From an uncultured Bacteroidota bacterium (GTDB lineage Bacteria; Bacteroidota; Bacteroidia; Bacteroidales; P3), in the NCBI GenBank assembly GCA_902771735.1, contig CACXXO010000013.1, positions 1-60,738 on the forward strand: a stretch of 60,738 nt of DNA. Reading direction: 5' to 3'. Both the position numbers and the translations under genes were made by a program. This document shows, piece by piece, positions 52,731 to 60,737 of the stretch. A model generated the notes under the pieces. The model did not search any database. It saw only the letters and a program-made list of their open reading frames with translations, and was not told where the DNA came from. Position 1 is the stretch's first letter; each line of letters starts with the position of its first letter.

Positions 52731-52839
52731 TGCCACCAACTACCTGTTTTCCACCTACCAACGCCCTGTCAACTCCCTACCAACTCCTACCACGGTAGGA
52801 GTTGGTAGGGAGTTGACAGGCTCTTGGCAGGTCGTTGGA
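52731..52839. repeat. Dispersed palindromic element, copy 5 (forward orientation)
   Basis: The core TCCTACC-AC-GGTAGGA has perfect flanking arms AACTCCCTACCAAC / GTTGGTAGGGAGTT. Diverged outer parts read TACCTGTTTTCCACCTACCA and GACAGGCTCTTGGCAGG. It lies between two convergent transcription units. Confidence 0.9.
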
Positions 52840-52864
52840 CCGAAGTTTGTGCTAACAAAAGAGC

Positions 52865-52897
52865 AAAAAAAAAGTAGGTTGCCGATTGGCAACCTGC
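52865..52897 (-). terminator. Terminator of the initiator tRNA
   Basis: On the minus strand the arms GCAGGTTGCC / GGCAACCTAC with an AATC loop are followed by nine T, 14 bases past the tRNA 3' end. Confidence 0.9.
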
Positions 52898-52910
52898 TTG
52901 TCTGTTTTTT

Positions 52911-52985
<75 letters not shown>

Positions 52986-53038
52986 CTCTGTTAAATTGAA
53001 AATCGAGTTTTGTTTGTCTCTCTCTTCAAAATCGGGTG

Positions 53039-53046
53039 CAAAGGTA
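53039..53046 (-). promoter_or_regulatory. tRNA-fMet promoter -7 box (TACCTTTG)
   Basis: TCGTACCTTTGCACC on the minus strand, 53 bases upstream of the mature tRNA 5' end. Confidence 0.72.
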
Positions 53047-53090
53047 CGAACTTTTTCCCAATCTACCAAATTTTTCTTTTCTTTATTTTT

Positions 53091-54929
53091 CTATAGCTTG
53101 ATTATTTGTCGGTTATAAGTGCCGTGGTCGGTACGTATCAGCAGTGTGTAGAGTCCAGCAGGAAGGTTGGAAAGGTCGATTTTGGCCATTCCGCCCATGA
53201 CGTTGGGATAGTCTTCACGCAGTATGGTGCGTCCCAGCGCATCGAGGACGGTGAGGGTGGCGGTATGGAATGGGAGGGAGACGGAAAGTTCCTCGGTGGT
53301 GGGATTGGGCCAGAGTTTGATGGCTTCTTCATCGACTTCGCCAATGCCGGCGTAGAAGGTGGTGTCGAGCCAGAGGGCGGTGAAGGAACGGTTGACGTTG
53401 AGGTTGATGTGCTGTCCGGGCTGGTAGATGGTGTCTTCGCCCAGCGGGCTGTGGCACCAGCCCATGAACATGTGGCCGTTGCGGGTGTCTTCGCACTCGG
53501 GGAAGGTGTAGCCCGTGGCGGGGCAGTACTTGACCATTTTTGGGTCTTTGCCGGGGATGTTGGGGTCGAGCATGATGTTTTTCTGGCCGATGATTTTGAG
53601 GTGGTAGTTGAAGATGGTGTCGAGGTGGCGCAGCAGGGTGTCCATGGTGGCGACGTGCAGGTGGTATTCGTGGAAGTCGATGTATTGCGAGTTGCTGCAG
53701 ATGGAGTCGAAATAGTCGACGGTGTCGAAGACCTCGACGAAAGAGGGTCGGATGCCGAAGATGGCACCCTGGTCGTCGTTGAATGTGTAGGTGGCGTTGC
53801 CGCCAGTGCCGCCGGAGCCGGGGGCGATGTTGTTGATGGAGTAGAAGCCGTCGCCATAGCCGGCCCAGCCCATGTTGAAGTGGTAGCGGTTCTGGTTGTC
53901 GGAGCCGTCGAGCACGAAGGCGTGTCCGCCGGAATGGTCGGAACCGTCGTAATAGATGGGACGGCCCTGAGCCAGTTGCTCGTCGATGAAGCCCAGCCAT
54001 ATGCTGTCGTTGTAGGCGTCGCGCTCGGCGTAGAAGAGCGAGGTGTCGTATTTGAAGTATTGCCAGAAGGCGTTGGTGGCGCAGTGGGACGTCCAGCTGC
54101 CGCAGCCCGAATAGGCGGCGCTGCCGCCTTGCTCGGAGAGACCATACATCATCTCGACAGCCACGCCGCAGTGGAAGCTGAGGGTGGCCACGGCATCGCG
54201 CTGGTGCTGGGGAGAGAAGTTCTCGGCGCGGTCGGGCATGTATTGCCAGAGGTAGGTGGTGTGACCGAAATCGGCGGTGAGGGTGGGGTAGTGGGGGGTG
54301 CCCCACCAGCTGACGGGTTGGTAGGTATGGGAACCCTCGCCGAAGGAGGGGAAGTTCCAATATTTCATGATTTGTGCCATGGCGGTGGCCACGCAGCCCA
54401 CTACGGCACGTCCGCCGAGGACGGTGTCGACAGGGCAGAAATGGTTGTAGGGAGCGCTCTGGTTCCACTCGGTGGTGAGCATGGCGGGCACGTTGACGAG
54501 GCTCTTAGGAGTCTCGGGGACGTCGGCATACAGCAGCTGGTGCCACTGTGCGGCGATTTTGTCGGAACTTTGTGCGCCCAGTTTGACGGCTGTGGCTATC
54601 TGGCTTTCATAGCCGCGCACCCAGTAGCCAAGCTCGGGGTTGAGTTCGGAGGGGAAGAGGTTGCGGAACGAGTAGGCGAGGACCGGGGCAACGCAGTCGT
54701 CGCCGGCGACAATGACAAAACCAGTGCCGTCGACATCGAAGATGTGCAGGTGGGACAGCTCGTCGAAAGTTATCTTGCTCACTTTGTCGGCGCGATTGGT
54801 TTCGGCGGGACGGTAGGTGTTCCAGAAGTGGATCGCCACATCGCGTGCGGTCGCGGTGGACACAGGGTTGGCGTTGGCGCTTGCCGCAAGGCTAATGAGG
54901 GCGGCTATCAGCAGGATGGTTCTTTTCAT
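53091..54929 (-). CDS. C10 family cysteine peptidase (streptopain-like) with type IX sorting domain
   Basis: The 612-residue secreted protein has a signal peptide (TILLIAALISLAASANA) and a SpeB/interpain-type prodomain (GFVIVAGDDCVAPVLAYS). The catalytic domain has Cys179 in VVGCVATAMAQIMKYW and His336 in SGGHAFVLDGSD. The C-terminal 80 residues form a type IX sorting domain: KLWPNPTTEELSVSL, VLDALGRTI, then LPAGLYTLLIRTD and a basic-hydrophobic end. It should be exported across the outer membrane by the type IX system. It is last in the run of four secreted genes, six bases after dsbD. Confidence 0.93.
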   Translation of the reverse strand: MKRTILLIAALISLAASANANPVSTATARDVAIHFWNTYRPAETNRADKVSKITFDELSHLHIFDVDGTGFVIVAGDDCVAPVLAYSFRNLFPSELNPELGYWVRGYESQIATAVKLGAQSSDKIAAQWHQLLYADVPETPKSLVNVPAMLTTEWNQSAPYNHFCPVDTVLGGRAVVGCVATAMAQIMKYWNFPSFGEGSHTYQPVSWWGTPHYPTLTADFGHTTYLWQYMPDRAENFSPQHQRDAVATLSFHCGVAVEMMYGLSEQGGSAAYSGCGSWTSHCATNAFWQYFKYDTSLFYAERDAYNDSIWLGFIDEQLAQGRPIYYDGSDHSGGHAFVLDGSDNQNRYHFNMGWAGYGDGFYSINNIAPGSGGTGGNATYTFNDDQGAIFGIRPSFVEVFDTVDYFDSICSNSQYIDFHEYHLHVATMDTLLRHLDTIFNYHLKIIGQKNIMLDPNIPGKDPKMVKYCPATGYTFPECEDTRNGHMFMGWCHSPLGEDTIYQPGQHINLNVNRSFTALWLDTTFYAGIGEVDEEAIKLWPNPTTEELSVSLPFHTATLTVLDALGRTILREDYPNVMGGMAKIDLSNLPAGLYTLLIRTDHGTYNRQIIKL

Positions 54930-54935
54930 CGGGGG

Positions 54936-56960
54936 TTATTTCTTAAAATTGTTCTTGCCTTCGTTGAGCCAGTCGACGAACTTCTGCACGTCGCGGTCGT
55001 ACTTGTAGTTCTCTTTCGTCAGCACATTGCCGTCGGCGTCGATGACCACATAGTAGGGCTGGGCGTTCATGTTGAAGGCGGTCTTCTGGTAGTTGAGGTT
55101 CTTCTGTCCGAGCGACTTGATGGTGTGGCCGTTGTCGGTGGTGACCCAGTCGCTCTCAGGCAACTCGATGGTGTTGGCGTCGCAGTAGAGCGAAACCATG
55201 ACATAGTCTTCGTTGAGTATGCGCTTCACCTCAGGGGCGGGCCATACATAGTGCTCCATCTCGCGGCAATTGGCACAGGTCTTGCCGGTGAAGTCGATGA
55301 AGATGGGTTTGCCCTGCTGGCGGGCGTAGGCCTTGGCTTCGTCGAGGTCGAAGAAGGTCTCGAAGCCCAGCGGGGTGTGCTCGGCGAGCTCTACATACTT
55401 GCGGTCTTTGGGAAGCCCGGAGTCGCTGTTGCCGCTGAATTCGCTTACCACTTTCTGTATGGAGAAACTTTGGCTCGACATCGGGGGAAGGAAGCCTGAG
55501 AGCCCTTTGAGTTCGGCACCCCAGAGGCCGGGAATCATGTAGACCACGAAAGCCAGGTCGACGATGGCTATCATCAGGCGGCCGGTGCCGATGTGCTCCA
55601 CGGGCTCGTCGCCTTTGAAACGCAACTTGCCCAGCAGGTAGAAGCCCAGCATGGCGAAGATGACAATCCACAGGGCAAGATAGATGTCGCGCGGCAGCAG
55701 TCCCCAGTCGCAGTAGAGATCGGCCTGCTGGAGGAATTTAAGTCCGAAGGCCAGCTCAAGGAAAGCGAAGACCACCTTGACGGTGTTGAGCCATCCGCCG
55801 CTCTTCATGTTTTTCAGAAACTGGGGGAACATGGCCAGGAGGGTGAAGGGGGCGGCAAATCCGATGCCGAAGCCTAACATGGTGATGAGACTCACTAACC
55901 GGTCGGTCGAACTGGTGGTGAGCCCCACCAGGGCAGCTCCGAGGATGGGGCCGGTGCAGCTGAAGCTCACCAGCACGGTAGTCAGGGCAATGAAGAAAGG
56001 CGCCAGCAAGCCACCCTTGTCAGCTTGTTCGTCGCTGCTGTTAATCCATTTCTCGGGCATCTTGATTTCGAACAGGCCGAAGAAACTTAGGGCGAAGATG
56101 AAGAAGATGACGAAGAAGATCATGTTGGGAATCCAGTGGGTGCCCATGACGTAGAGCGACTCGGGACCGAGTATGAGGGCCAGAATGGCACCCAACACTG
56201 CAAAGAGAAAAACAATGCTCAAGCCGAAGAACCATGCCTGGCGACGGCCTTTGCGCTTGTTCTCGGCACCGCGCATGAAGAAGTTCACTGTCATCGGTAT
56301 CATCGGGAAGACGCAGGGGGTGAACATGGTGAGGATGCCGCCACCCAGGGCGATAAGGAAGATGATAATCAGACTCTGGCTTTCCTCCTCTTCCTCGGCG
56401 GGAGCAGGCTCGGCAGGTGCCTCGGCGACTTCTTCAGTGTTCGTTTCTTCCGGGGTCTCGGGTTCTTCCTCGACGACAGTCTCAGCCACCTCTTCCGTGG
56501 CTCCTTTCACCTTGAAGGTCATGTCGTGGTCCTCGGGGGCTATGCAGCTGCCGTCGTTGCAGAGCTGGTAGCTGAGGGTACCGGTCACGGTGAAGTCCTT
56601 TTGCGAGAGGCGTTTGATTTTCTGACGGAAGACCACCGTGCCTTCGAACGACTTGACCACGCAGCCGAACAGTGGGTCCATCTCCTCGTGGGGCTTGGGT
56701 TCAACAACCTTGCCCACCAGCTGATAGTCGCCGCTCTTGGTGAAGTCGAACACCGTGGCCAAGGGGCCATCGGCGGAGGTGTACTGCGAGTACATGTGCC
56801 AGCCTTGGTCGAGCTTGACAGTAATGATGAGTTCCGCCTCGGTGGCCGAAATCTCTTTCACCGAGTAGGAGCGTTTGGCTGGGTCGAGCAATTGGGCATT
56901 TGAAAAATTGCCCAACAATCCCATTAATCCTATCAAACCCAGTAAGAATATCTTTTTCAT
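54936..56960 (-). CDS. dsbD: Thiol:disulfide interchange protein DsbD
   Basis: The 674-residue membrane protein has the three DsbD parts. The N-terminal periplasmic alpha domain carries the Cys pair in CNDGSCIAPED. An acidic linker is followed by the eight-helix electron-transfer domain (FTPCVFPMIPMTVNFF and FSCTGPILGAAL, each with one Cys). The C-terminal thioredoxin domain has Cys562 and Cys565 in KTCANCREME. It carries electrons from cytoplasmic thioredoxin to periplasmic disulfide proteins. The signal peptide core LLGLIGLMGLLGNF is encoded by the 9-nt repeat (56911-56945). It lies between two genes for type IX-sorted proteins. Confidence 0.95.
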   Translation of the reverse strand: MKKIFLLGLIGLMGLLGNFSNAQLLDPAKRSYSVKEISATEAELIITVKLDQGWHMYSQYTSADGPLATVFDFTKSGDYQLVGKVVEPKPHEEMDPLFGCVVKSFEGTVVFRQKIKRLSQKDFTVTGTLSYQLCNDGSCIAPEDHDMTFKVKGATEEVAETVVEEEPETPEETNTEEVAEAPAEPAPAEEEEESQSLIIIFLIALGGGILTMFTPCVFPMIPMTVNFFMRGAENKRKGRRQAWFFGLSIVFLFAVLGAILALILGPESLYVMGTHWIPNMIFFVIFFIFALSFFGLFEIKMPEKWINSSDEQADKGGLLAPFFIALTTVLVSFSCTGPILGAALVGLTTSSTDRLVSLITMLGFGIGFAAPFTLLAMFPQFLKNMKSGGWLNTVKVVFAFLELAFGLKFLQQADLYCDWGLLPRDIYLALWIVIFAMLGFYLLGKLRFKGDEPVEHIGTGRLMIAIVDLAFVVYMIPGLWGAELKGLSGFLPPMSSQSFSIQKVVSEFSGNSDSGLPKDRKYVELAEHTPLGFETFFDLDEAKAYARQQGKPIFIDFTGKTCANCREMEHYVWPAPEVKRILNEDYVMVSLYCDANTIELPESDWVTTDNGHTIKSLGQKNLNYQKTAFNMNAQPYYVVIDADGNVLTKENYKYDRDVQKFVDWLNEGKNNFKK
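56911..56945. repeat. 9-nt repeat forming the DsbD signal-peptide core
   Basis: Units such as GGGTTTGAT, AGGATTAAT and GGGATTGTT on the minus strand encode GLI-GLM-GLL. The same unit recurs in the next gene's signal peptide. Confidence 0.8.
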
Positions 56961-56969
56961 GTTGTTCGA

Positions 56970-58280
56970 TTATTTCAGGTTGAACTTGATTTTTCTCTCG
57001 CCGCGTTCGGTCTTCACCGAGACGGTGTACATGCCTTTGGGGAGCCGGTTGATTTTGATGTGTTGGTTGTTGGTGTAGCCTTCCACTTTTTTCACCACTT
57101 TGCCGTTGCTGTTGATGAAGGTGATGTCGGCCACGGGGCTCTCGATGGAGATGGTTACATATCCATCTTCGAGGTGGGGGTTGATGCGCACATGCTGGTC
57201 GCCGGGGCCGGGATTGTTCATCTCGCTGCCGCTGCCGGTCTTGCCGCCTTTGTCGCTCGGGGCCTGTCCCGAGGGACGGTCGTTGGAGGCTACCTCCCGG
57301 GTGGGCATACGGAAACCGCTAAGTTTAGCCAGTCCCTTGGCGTCGTTGCCAAACCATGCGGTACCGTTGTCGGCTACGGATACTTTGTAGATGTTCCCTT
57401 CGGGAATCTGGCTGTTGCGCGAGGTGAAGGTCACCCAGTTGTCCACGCCGTCGAACACCGCGGCACCTTGGTTGGTGGCAATCCACAGCAGGCCGTTCTC
57501 GTCAATGTCTATGTCGTTCACTTGATCGCTGGGCAGAGGGCTGTTCTTGGTGTTCCACACCGTCCATTTCTGACCGTCGTAGCGCACCAGGCCGCCGAGG
57601 GTCCCGAACCATTTGACGTTCTCTTTGTCGATGACGATGGCAGGTACGATATCGTCGGGCAGGCCCGAGTTGCCGGTGGTGTAGCTTGTCCAGCGGCTGC
57701 CGTTGAAGACGCTGATACCGGCGTTGGTGGTAATCCATTTGCGGTTGGCGCGGTCGACGGCGATGTCGAGCACAAAGTCGCTCAGCAGGCCGCAGTCATC
57801 GGGGGTGTATTTCTCCCAGTTGCTGCCGTCGTAGGTCACCAAGCCGCCGAGGGTCACGCCAATCCACGTCACGCCGTCCTGGTCGATGACTATCTCTTTG
57901 ACGAACTTCATTTTCAATCGGCGGGTGACGTCGGTATGCTCGGTCCAGTTGGTGCCGTCCCACTCGATGACGCCATAGTCGTCGGTGCCAATCCACAGCA
58001 CTCCGCGGGCGTCAACCATCAGGCAGTTCACCGATTGGTCTTTCAGTTTGTCGTTGAACATCGAGTAGTCCATCCATGCGGCGCCACCCAGGCGGCAGAG
58101 GCCTTGGTAGGTGCCGGCCCACACCCCTTTGTTGTCGGCGGCAAGAGCCGAGATGTTGTTGCCGCAGATATCCGAGTTGCGTGTGTCATAGACTGTCCAC
58201 GTGCCATTGCTTTGCGCCGTGGCCATATTGCCCATTAGACCCATGAAGCCCATCAGGCCCATTATGATTGTCTTTCTCAT
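56970..58280 (-). CDS. Secreted beta-propeller (two-component-regulator-propeller repeats) with sorting domain
   Basis: The 436-residue protein has a repeat-built signal peptide (IIMGLMGFMGLMGNMATAQ). Propeller blades follow with the pattern D..G..WIGT..G...WDG..W: GVWAGTYQGLCRLGG, GVLWIGTDDYGVIEWDG, GVTWIGVTLGGLVTYDG, NVKWFGTLGGLVRYDG, GLLWIATNQGAAVFDG. A Gly/Ser/Asp-rich linker leads to a C-terminal type IX-like sorting domain (ITFINSNGKVVKKVEG, RLPKGMYTVSVKTERGERK). In hybrid two-component sensors this propeller binds glycans, but here no kinase is attached. The role is unknown. It overlaps the upstream gene by four bases. Confidence 0.85.
   Translation of the reverse strand: MRKTIIMGLMGFMGLMGNMATAQSNGTWTVYDTRNSDICGNNISALAADNKGVWAGTYQGLCRLGGAAWMDYSMFNDKLKDQSVNCLMVDARGVLWIGTDDYGVIEWDGTNWTEHTDVTRRLKMKFVKEIVIDQDGVTWIGVTLGGLVTYDGSNWEKYTPDDCGLLSDFVLDIAVDRANRKWITTNAGISVFNGSRWTSYTTGNSGLPDDIVPAIVIDKENVKWFGTLGGLVRYDGQKWTVWNTKNSPLPSDQVNDIDIDENGLLWIATNQGAAVFDGVDNWVTFTSRNSQIPEGNIYKVSVADNGTAWFGNDAKGLAKLSGFRMPTREVASNDRPSGQAPSDKGGKTGSGSEMNNPGPGDQHVRINPHLEDGYVTISIESPVADITFINSNGKVVKKVEGYTNNQHIKINRLPKGMYTVSVKTERGERKIKFNLK
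58224..58265. repeat. 9-nt repeat forming the propeller protein signal-peptide core
   Basis: ATGGGCCTG, ATGGGCTTC, ATGGGTCTA and ATGGGCAAT on the minus strand, in tandem, encode MGL-MGF-MGL-MGN. Confidence 0.85.
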
Positions 58281-59584
58281 GTTTTATGTTTTTCTTTCTT
58301 CGCTGCTGGGAAGAGTATGTTGTTCAATATCAATCTGTATCCAGGTGAATTGGGGTAGAGTTCGAGGTCGGTTGGCGGGTCGCCGATGAAGTGGCGGTAG
58401 TCTTCGGGGTCGTGGCCGCCGAGGAAGGTCCACGTGCCCTTGCCGTAGTCGCCATGCAGGTAGCGCACCTCGTTAAACTCTTTGTTGTCGCCAAGAATGA
58501 CGCAGCTGGTCTTCACCAACTCGCGGCGGAAGGCCGTGGTCTGCCCCATGAATCCATGCACCACGCGGGTGTGGTTCTGCGTCAGCATGGTGGGTATCCA
58601 GTCCCATTTGGCCGAGAAATCGAAGAGCACGAAGAAATCGTTCTTTTCGTTCACCTGCTTCTGGCGGGTGCGGTCGTCGATGTCGATGGTCGAAATCTCG
58701 TATTCCGATGGGTTCCGGCTGATGCGGAAATCTTTGAAGGCAAAACATTTGCTGTAGTCCAGCAACTCTTGCGCGTTGGGCTCCATGGGGTCTCCGTCGA
58801 ACATCACGTCGCAGATGTCCACCCCTTCGGCGGCCAGCGCCACGTCGTAGCTGTCGGGAGCCGAACACATGGCAAACAGGAAGCCGCCGCCCATCACGAA
58901 GTCGCGTATCTTTTTGGCCACGGCCAGCTTCAGGTGGCTCACCTTGCTGAATCCCAGTTTGTGGGCTGCAGCCTCTTGCAGGCGCACATCCTCGATGTAC
59001 CACTGCTGGCTGCGGTAGTTGGCCCAGAATTTACCATACTGGCCCGTGAAGTCCTCGTGGTGCAGGTGCAGCCAGTCGTAGGAGGGCAGCACGCCGCCCA
59101 TCACCTCCTCGTCGTACACCACGTCGTAGGGTATCTCGGCATAGGTAAGGACGAGCGTCACCGCGTCGTCCCACGGCAGTTTGTTCTTGGGCGAGTAGAC
59201 GGCTATCTTCGGTGCCTTCTGCAGCTTCACGGCGTCCATGTTCACCGCCGGGTCGGCGATGTGGCTGAGGATGGCGCTCGACTGGCCGTCGGCAATCACC
59301 TCGCAGCTGACGCCCCTCAGTTTGCATTCGCGCTCGATGGCGTCGGCATATTTCATCATGAAGGTGCCGCCGCGGTAGTTCAGCAGCCATGTCACTTCGA
59401 CGTCACGCTGCAGGCTCCAGTAGGCTATGCCGTAGGCTTTCAGGTGGTTCTTCTGGACCTCGTCCATCGGTAGCAATATATAACTCGCCTGCGCGTGCGC
59501 GATAAAAAAAATGAAAAATAGCACCAGCAGCACGCCTTTCCAGCGTGACCCCAACCGTGTGCTATGATTTTTTCCTATTTTCAA
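58277..59584 (-). CDS. Conserved exported protein, usually labelled asparagine synthetase B
   Basis: The 435-residue protein has an N-terminal hydrophobic signal (GVLLVLFFIFFIAHAQA), then ILLPMDEVQKNHLKAYGIAYWSL, WLLNYRGGTF, PDSYDVALAAEGVDICDVMFDG and GTWTFLGGHDPEDYRHFIGDP. Bacteroidota databases often name this family asparagine synthetase B, but neither the N-terminal amidotransferase Cys nor the ATP-pyrophosphatase motif of AsnB is present. An amidotransferase-like or ThuA-like alpha/beta fold is possible. The start is uncertain: TTG 59584 gives a full signal peptide, GTG 59533 is an alternative, and no suitable ATG precedes residue 41. tRNA-Leu ends 20 bases upstream with no terminator between. 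Confidence 0.75.
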   Translation of the reverse strand: MKIGKNHSTRLGSRWKGVLLVLFFIFFIAHAQASYILLPMDEVQKNHLKAYGIAYWSLQRDVEVTWLLNYRGGTFMMKYADAIERECKLRGVSCEVIADGQSSAILSHIADPAVNMDAVKLQKAPKIAVYSPKNKLPWDDAVTLVLTYAEIPYDVVYDEEVMGGVLPSYDWLHLHHEDFTGQYGKFWANYRSQQWYIEDVRLQEAAAHKLGFSKVSHLKLAVAKKIRDFVMGGGFLFAMCSAPDSYDVALAAEGVDICDVMFDGDPMEPNAQELLDYSKCFAFKDFRISRNPSEYEISTIDIDDRTRQKQVNEKNDFFVLFDFSAKWDWIPTMLTQNHTRVVHGFMGQTTAFRRELVKTSCVILGDNKEFNEVRYLHGDYGKGTWTFLGGHDPEDYRHFIGDPPTDLELYPNSPGYRLILNNILFPAAKKEKHKT

Positions 59585-59602
59585 CTTTCAATTCTCAATT
59601 CT
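59577..59602. repeat. TTGAAAATT-type repeat between tRNA-Leu and the next gene
   Basis: GAGAATTGAGAATTGAAAGT on the minus strand. The predicted TTG start codon of the downstream gene falls within the repeat. Confidence 0.6.
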
Positions 59603-59604
59603 CG

Positions 59605-59686
59605 TGCGGATAGGGGGGCTCGAACCCCCACTCCTTTCGGAACAAGATCCTAAGTCTTGCGCGGCTACCAATTACGCCATATCCGC
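59605..59686 (-). tRNA. tRNA-Leu (UAG)
   Basis: The 82-nt class II tRNA on the minus strand has acceptor GCGGATA / TATCCGC, anticodon stem CAAGA / TCTTG, loop CTTAGGA with anticodon UAG, and the variable arm TTCCGAAAGGAG. The T-arm has GGGGG / CCCCC pairs. The discriminator is A and CCA is not encoded. No terminator lies between it and the secreted-protein genes downstream, so read-through co-transcription is possible. Confidence 0.95.
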
Positions 59687-59703
59687 AGGTCGAAAAACGG
59701 GTG

Positions 59704-59711
59704 CAAAGATA
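59704..59711 (-). promoter_or_regulatory. tRNA-Leu promoter -7 box (TATCTTTG)
   Basis: GCGTATCTTTGCACC on the minus strand, 17 bases upstream of the mature tRNA. It may also drive the four downstream protein genes. Confidence 0.78.
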
Positions 59712-59784
59712 CGCACTTTTTTTCACATGTCAGAAAAAAACTTTAATCCAGCGCCCTTAAACCTTAAGCCATAAACCTTAAACC

Positions 59785-60339
59785 TTACCCTTTGCGGTTG
59801 GCTCTTCGTGCCATTTCAAACAGAGCCTCAGGCAGATGGCAGTAGCCGTCGGGGTGCTTGTCGAGGTAGTCCTGGTGATACTCGTTGGCGGGCTCGAAGG
59901 TCTCCAGCGGCTCCACCTCCACAGCCAGCGGCCCGCTGTAGTTGTGTTGCACCTCGCGGTACACTTCCTCGATGGTCGGCCGGTCGCCGGGGTCGATATA
60001 ATAGATGCCTGTGCGGTAGCGTGTCCCCTCGTCCTCGCCCTGCCGGTTCACCGACGTGGGCTCGATGCAGAGGAAATACAGTTCCACAAGTTTCCTGAGT
60101 GGCAATATGTCAGGGTCGAATACCACGCGCACCGTCTCCGCATAGCCTGTGCGGTCGGTGTAGACCTGTTCGTAGGTAGGATGCTCCACCACGATGCCGT
60201 CCGTGCCCTCGCTGCGTGTGCGGCCGAACGTGTTGCCGTTGGCAAAGCCTGTCTGCGTCTCGAGGACGCCGTTGATTTGTTTCAGATAATGCTGTGTGCC
60301 CCAGAAGCATCCGCCAGCAAGGAATATCGTCTTGGTCAT
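59785..60339 (-). CDS. msrA: Peptide-methionine (S)-S-oxide reductase
   Basis: The 184-residue enzyme repairs oxidised methionine. The catalytic motif GCFWG is at 10-14, followed by TGFANGNTFGRTRSEG, HPTYEQVYTDRTGYAE, FFLCIEPTS-like LYFLCIEPTSVNRQG, and the end YLDKHPDGYCHLP with a possible recycling Cys. No signal peptide, so it is cytoplasmic. It is upstream of tRNA-Leu in the same direction. An AAACCTTA-rich stretch (59757-59785) lies directly after its stop. Confidence 0.95.
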   Translation of the reverse strand: MTKTIFLAGGCFWGTQHYLKQINGVLETQTGFANGNTFGRTRSEGTDGIVVEHPTYEQVYTDRTGYAETVRVVFDPDILPLRKLVELYFLCIEPTSVNRQGEDEGTRYRTGIYYIDPGDRPTIEEVYREVQHNYSGPLAVEVEPLETFEPANEYHQDYLDKHPDGYCHLPEALFEMARRANRKG

Positions 60340-60365
60340 GCATCATTAACGCGACGTCGGCGAAA

Positions 60366-60737
60366 TTATTGTATCAGCGGGTAAGAAACATCGGTTGTCC
60401 ATCCGTCGCCACCGCCGGCGCCGACAGGGGTCCCTCCCCCCAGCTCTGGACAGTAAGCATAAACATACACCTCGTCATCCCCACTGCCACCGTCCCACTC
60501 AAACCCCATCTGTAGAGACGCGGCCTGCCGCGTCTCCCTGTCGACATCGGTCTCCCTGTCGACATCGGTAGCTATCGTTTCGCGTGGAGACGCGGCCTGC
60601 CGCGTCTCTACAGGCGACGAAGAGCCTATGTAGGCCGTCGCGCTCGCATTTCCCTCATTGTCAACGGCGAAACCGTAGAGATGCACCTCCTTCCCCTGCC
60701 ACCTCTCGGGCAGCGCCAGCTGCACGCTCTTCATCCG
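60366..60737 (-). CDS. DUF6266-like protein, C-terminal fragment with repeat-derived tail
   Basis: The frame runs off the right edge of the window; 124 codons including the stop are visible. SVQLALPERWQGKEVHLYGF, then AVDNEGNASATAYIG, resembles the last strands of DUF6266 proteins of Bacteroidota. The stretch VETRQAASPRETIATDVDRE and the following TDVDRETRQAAS are encoded by two inverted GAGACGCGGC palindromes and an 18-base duplication. The gene then continues with GFEWDGGSGDDEVYVYAYC to the TAA stop at 60366-60368. Function unknown. Confidence 0.65.
   Translation of the reverse strand, partial: RMKSVQLALPERWQGKEVHLYGFAVDNEGNASATAYIGSSSPVETRQAASPRETIATDVDRETDVDRETRQAASLQMGFEWDGGSGDDEVYVYAYCPELGGGTPVGAGGGDGWTTDVSYPLIQ
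60511..60616. repeat. Two inverted GAGACGCGGC palindromes with an 18-bp duplication between
   Basis: Unit A (60511-60540) starts TGTAGAGACGCGGCCTGCCG; unit B (60584-60616) is the same palindrome inverted, ending CCGCGTCTCTACAGGCG. Between them TCGACATCGG + TCTCCCTG recurs (60541-60568). All of it reads in frame inside the DUF6266-like gene. Confidence 0.85.

Noticed and set aside
53106-55499. A 797-codon open frame antisense to the C10 peptidase and dsbD genes
   Set aside because: Same reason: it crosses two well-supported genes and has the biased Gly/Val composition of antisense frames.
58277-59584. Asparagine synthetase B
   Set aside because: No N-terminal Cys2 amidotransferase start and no SGGxDS pyrophosphatase motif; the protein has a signal peptide instead.
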